From: Bacteroidota bacterium
GTDB taxonomy: Bacteria; Bacteroidota; Bacteroidia; Flavobacteriales; Flavobacteriaceae
Length of the DNA stretch: 10,149 nucleotides
Assembly: GCA_023437485.1 (NCBI GenBank)
Contig: JAEZGB010000045.1
Coordinates: 1-10,149 of the forward strand
Direction of reading: 5' to 3'
This document shows, piece by piece, positions 7,093-10,149 of the stretch (the first letter of the stretch is position 1; each line of letters starts with the position of its first letter). The notes below the pieces were generated by a model, which searched no databases, was not told where the DNA came from, and was given only the letters and a program-made list of their open reading frames with translations. The translations under genes and the position numbers were made by a program.

Positions 7093-7100
7093 TATATTTA
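7093..7100 (+). promoter_or_regulatory. Weak candidate -7 box of the secreted-protein gene
   Basis: TATATTTA differs by one base from TAnnTTTG and lies in a markedly AT-rich stretch 39 bases before the ATG at 7139. A TTG at 7076-7078 is closer than the usual 19-21 base spacing. Position and AT content favour a promoter here, but the motif itself is weak. Confidence 0.25.
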
Positions 7101-7138
7101 AAGCCGTCAAAACAATCCAACTTAAATCCGTGGTCAAC

Positions 7139-10100
7139 ATGCTAAAAACTACCCACATCCTCAATTGTCTGTTTCTGTTGTTCTGGTCCGTAACATCGGC
7201 CCAGAGTGCCACAAATTCTTACGATCAGGTTCCACAGGCTTTCCGTTCGCATCCCGAGCTGGGCAAGACCTCTCATTCAGACTATCTCAACGCTCCGCAA
7301 TATGAGCTGATCCAGGAGCGCACCCGCTTCTCGCGAACGTTTGTGAACACCAACAAAACCCAAACTACGGTACATTCCTCCCGCCCGATGCATTATCAAG
7401 CCTCCGATGGTCTTTGGCATACCCTGGATTACAGCATTGCTTCGTTAAACGGGAAACTTTCCTATCCGGCGCAACAACCCTTTATTGAAATTGACGGGAA
7501 AAATATCTCAGTTTCGGCCAGTGGCCAGAAAATCAACTTTAAATCCCAGGGAAGTTTGGCCTTCCTATCCGCCGACACAAATGCTGACAGCAAAATGACC
7601 GCCGCCCAGCCCGTCCAGACTTCAGGAAATTCGGTGCGCTTTGAAAATGTTTTGCCGGGGATTCACAAGGATCTTGTCTTTTTTGACAGCGCGTTCAAAT
7701 ACACTTATCAAGTGTTGTCGGCGGCTGTAATCCCGCAAAATTTTGAGAAACTCGCGGTAGATGATATCGTTGAACTTCCTTCAGGATTTTCGATCCGGCT
7801 CGATCCTGCCAACCGCATTGTGATTTTTGACGGCCGTGGAAACGAGGTGATGACTTTTCATCAGCCGGCACTTTCTGACAGCCGGCAAGGAGTGCGGGGC
7901 ATGCGCCAAGGCTCTCTGGAAGGAAAGTATGAATTGAGCCGGTTGAATGGCAACAAGTACCAAATCAGGATACTGGTTGATGGCCAATGGCTGCAATCGC
8001 CTGATCGGGTTTTCCCCTTGTTTATTGACCCTGTGGTGACCGCCTCAAATCTCGACGTGGTCAACTCGTGTTTCCTGCCTGCGTATCAGCAAGCGGCTCT
8101 TACCGTTAACGTTCCCGCCGGACAATCAGTGCTCACCTCAAACCTTAGTTATGATTTTATCGCCGTGGCCGGGTCCGGAAGCTGGAAAGCCGATCAGCGC
8201 AGCTTTGTCGCGGGGCCCAATGGCCAAACACCAATCCAGAACGGAGTAGGCAACACCGACGGACTGATGACTTATAATATCACCAACAGCGAAATCGGGA
8301 ATACAGTTTCAACCGGAGAGGTTACCTTCACGTTTAATTTTGGCCGCAATTGGGGCGGATCGGGCTGCAACGCCACGTATAATTTTGTCAACCGCCGCGA
8401 AGTTGTCGTCACCTATGGCACAATAGATTATGGCGACGGGCCGCTGCTCATCAACGAGTATTCGGCTTCCAACAGGAACTTTAACGATGGTTTTGGCCGC
8501 AATGAGGATTGGATCGAACTCTACAACGCCAGCCCCGACAGCTATTTTAACCTGGCAGGTTATTACCTCAGCGATGACGCGGACAATCCCACAAAATGGC
8601 AATTTGACGCAGGGGTAATCCCGCCCAACAGCCGCGTGCTTGTATTTTGCTCGGAGCGCGATATCTCGTCGGGAATGGTATTTCATACCAGTTTTGACCT
8701 TGACCAGCTTAAACCGGACCAGGTGGTTTTGGCCGATCCATCGGGCAATATCGTGGAAGCACTTGAAATGCACACCACCCAAACCAACCATTCCTACGGG
8801 CGCACCGCCGACGGGGCCGGCACCTGGGCCATTTTTACATCTCCCACACCCGGAGGGGCCAATACCGGAGGATTTACAAGTTATACTTCAAAACCCGTTT
8901 TCAGCATTCCGGCCGGGAAGTACCCCGGGGCCATCTCAGTGTCGCTCACGGCAAATCCAGGGGAACAAATCCGCTATACCCTGAACGGCGCCACTCCAAC
9001 GGCCAGTTCACCACTTTACACCGGCCCCATCAATATTTCGCAATCAACGGTAGTCCGGGCAAGGGCATTTTCCACCTCAGCGACAATATTACCCGGGTTT
9101 ATTGAGACAAATTCGTATTTCATCAATGAAAATTCAACATTGCCCGTATTGTCAATCTCCGGCGACGCCAACCTGCTGCAACTGCTAAACGGGAATTCAG
9201 GGCTGGAACCTTTGGGTTATGTCGAATACTTTGAAAGCGACGGAACCATGATCGATGAAAACATGGGTGACTTTGACCGTCATGGGAACGATTCATGGGC
9301 TTACGCACAGCGCGGCATTGACTTTATTTCTCGCGATGACCACGGTTACAAACGCCGAATGGAGCACCAATTTTTCCCTACCACAAACCGTTCTGAGTTC
9401 CGAAGACTGATTTTTAAGGCAGCCGGAAGCGACAATTACCCGCACCAGAGCGGAGGCGCGCACATCCGGGATGCCTTTGTCCAAACCCTTTCACAGGTAT
9501 CTGACCTTGATCTGGACGAGCGCAGCGCACGGTTTGTATCGATGTTTGTCAACGGTCAGTATTGGGGCGTGTACGATATCCGCGAAAAGGTTGATGACAA
9601 TCAATACACTGATTACTATTACAACCAGGATTACACCTTCCGCGACAGCGACATTTATCTGCAATACATCAAGACCTGGGGTTCCACCGAACCTGAATTT
9701 GGAAACCAGCCCGCCGAAGACGACTGGCAGGACCTGCTTGACTATGTTCAGGACAATGACATGGCCGTTGAAGAACACTACAATTATGTTGACAGCCAAC
9801 TCAATATTGACAGCCTGATTGATTATTTTGTGATCAACAGTTACATGGTCAACAAAGACTGGCTAAACTACAATACCTCCTGGTGGCGCGGAACTGACCC
9901 TGACGGTGGCGCAAGAAAGTGGCGTTACTCACTCTGGGACATGGACGGGGTTTTGGGCCACTACATCAATTTTACCGGAATACCGGATATTTCGGCCAAT
10001 GCCGAACCCTGCCAGGTTGAAGAAATCCAGGTGGGTGTCGGGCACACCCAAACCATCAAGAAACTGATTGATGAAAGCCCCATAGTGCGCCAGCGGTACG

Positions 10101-10149
10101 TAACGCGATACGCCGACCTATTGAACACCCATCTCTCCTGTGAGCGCGT
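7139..10149 (+). CDS. Secreted multidomain protein with lamin-tail, CHB_HEX_C-type and CotH kinase-like domains (3' end beyond window)
   Basis: The frame from the ATG at 7139 is open for 1003 codons and runs off the window without a stop. Residues 1-21 are a signal peptide (hydrophobic core LFLLFWSVTSA, cleavage before Q22), so the protein is exported. Residues about 22-300 are not recognised and end FPLFIDPVVT, a phrase also common before surface-protein modules. Residues about 305-432 look like a beta-sandwich containing C311 and C410, which could form a disulfide. A lamin-tail domain follows at about 436-570 (INEYSASN at 438-445, EDWIELYN at 456-463). Next is a chitobiase/hexosaminidase C-terminal-type repeat at about 585-664 (IRYTLNGATPT from 611). 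From about 668 (LPVLSISGD) to the end is a CotH kinase-like domain, with YWGVYDIREKVDDN from 808, D907-W-L-N910, and W933-D934-M-D936. CotH in Bacillus is a spore-coat protein kinase. Here a phosphotransfer role on surface proteins or glycans is only inferred. A C-terminal type IX sorting domain would be expected beyond the window. Confidence 0.88.
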   Translation, partial: MLKTTHILNCLFLLFWSVTSAQSATNSYDQVPQAFRSHPELGKTSHSDYLNAPQYELIQERTRFSRTFVNTNKTQTTVHSSRPMHYQASDGLWHTLDYSIASLNGKLSYPAQQPFIEIDGKNISVSASGQKINFKSQGSLAFLSADTNADSKMTAAQPVQTSGNSVRFENVLPGIHKDLVFFDSAFKYTYQVLSAAVIPQNFEKLAVDDIVELPSGFSIRLDPANRIVIFDGRGNEVMTFHQPALSDSRQGVRGMRQGSLEGKYELSRLNGNKYQIRILVDGQWLQSPDRVFPLFIDPVVTASNLDVVNSCFLPAYQQAALTVNVPAGQSVLTSNLSYDFIAVAGSGSWKADQRSFVAGPNGQTPIQNGVGNTDGLMTYNITNSEIGNTVSTGEVTFTFNFGRNWGGSGCNATYNFVNRREVVVTYGTIDYGDGPLLINEYSASNRNFNDGFGRNEDWIELYNASPDSYFNLAGYYLSDDADNPTKWQFDAGVIPPNSRVLVFCSERDISSGMVFHTSFDLDQLKPDQVVLADPSGNIVEALEMHTTQTNHSYGRTADGAGTWAIFTSPTPGGANTGGFTSYTSKPVFSIPAGKYPGAISVSLTANPGEQIRYTLNGATPTASSPLYTGPINISQSTVVRARAFSTSATILPGFIETNSYFINENSTLPVLSISGDANLLQLLNGNSGLEPLGYVEYFESDGTMIDENMGDFDRHGNDSWAYAQRGIDFISRDDHGYKRRMEHQFFPTTNRSEFRRLIFKAAGSDNYPHQSGGAHIRDAFVQTLSQVSDLDLDERSARFVSMFVNGQYWGVYDIREKVDDNQYTDYYYNQDYTFRDSDIYLQYIKTWGSTEPEFGNQPAEDDWQDLLDYVQDNDMAVEEHYNYVDSQLNIDSLIDYFVINSYMVNKDWLNYNTSWWRGTDPDGGARKWRYSLWDMDGVLGHYINFTGIPDISANAEPCQVEEIQVGVGHTQTIKKLIDESPIVRQRYVTRYADLLNTHLSCER

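Noticed and set aside
8309..8791. Open frame of 160 codons on the minus strand
   Set aside because: It is antisense to the lamin-tail part of the long secreted-protein frame, which is open for over 1000 codons with recognisable domains.
9471..9818. Two open frames, one per strand, of about 100-115 codons
   Set aside because: Both overlap the CotH-like domain in other frames; the + strand one is low-complexity (T-, I- and N-rich) and neither has a recognisable domain.

Overview
The window looks like a chromosomal segment from a member of the Bacteroidota. The evidence is indirect but consistent. Starts lack clear Shine-Dalgarno sequences. A perfect TAnnTTTG-type -7 box lies upstream of at least one gene. 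Two small lipoproteins have Bacteroidota-like signal peptides. A very large secreted multidomain protein has a signal peptide ending in A|Q, and the predicted proteins recall families common in that phylum. All recognisable genes lie on the + strand. No rRNA, tRNA, CRISPR array, transposase or integrase was seen.

Layout. (1) 1-88: the last codons of a membrane protein cut by the window edge. (2) 303-1280: a calcium/sodium antiporter of the CaCA superfamily (YrbG-like). (3) 1398-1910: a small protein with two membrane helices and a soluble, probably PH-like, C-terminal domain. (4) 2066-2461: a small AT-rich lipoprotein of unknown function. (5) 2508-2957: an SnoaL-like/DUF4440 lipoprotein. (6) 2990-3631: a class I SAM-dependent methyltransferase. 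(7) 3702-4418: a DUF1275 (YoaK-type) membrane protein. (8) 4701-5978: a DUF2130 protein, with a long coiled coil followed by a PD-(D/E)XK nuclease-like core. (9) 6075-6914: a tandem universal stress protein. (10) 7139 to the window end: the first 1003 residues of a secreted protein carrying a lamin-tail domain, a chitobiase/hexosaminidase C-terminal-type domain and a CotH kinase-like domain.

Base composition changes sharply at about 2461. Sampled blocks before it are 27-38 percent GC, and a block just after it is 60 percent. The stretch 1398-2461 may therefore have a different history from the more GC-rich block that follows. Genes 5 to 7 are closely spaced and could be co-transcribed, although a 7-bp hairpin sits exactly between genes 5 and 6. 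The other genes have intergenic gaps of 84-282 bp and probably their own promoters.

The genes do not form an obvious pathway. They read as ordinary housekeeping and accessory functions: ion transport, stress response, a nuclease-like protein and a surface or secreted protein. No convincing new multi-gene system is visible. The most interesting items are the secreted CotH-kinase fusion, the coiled-coil nuclease-like protein, the hairpin at 2956-2975 and the composition step.
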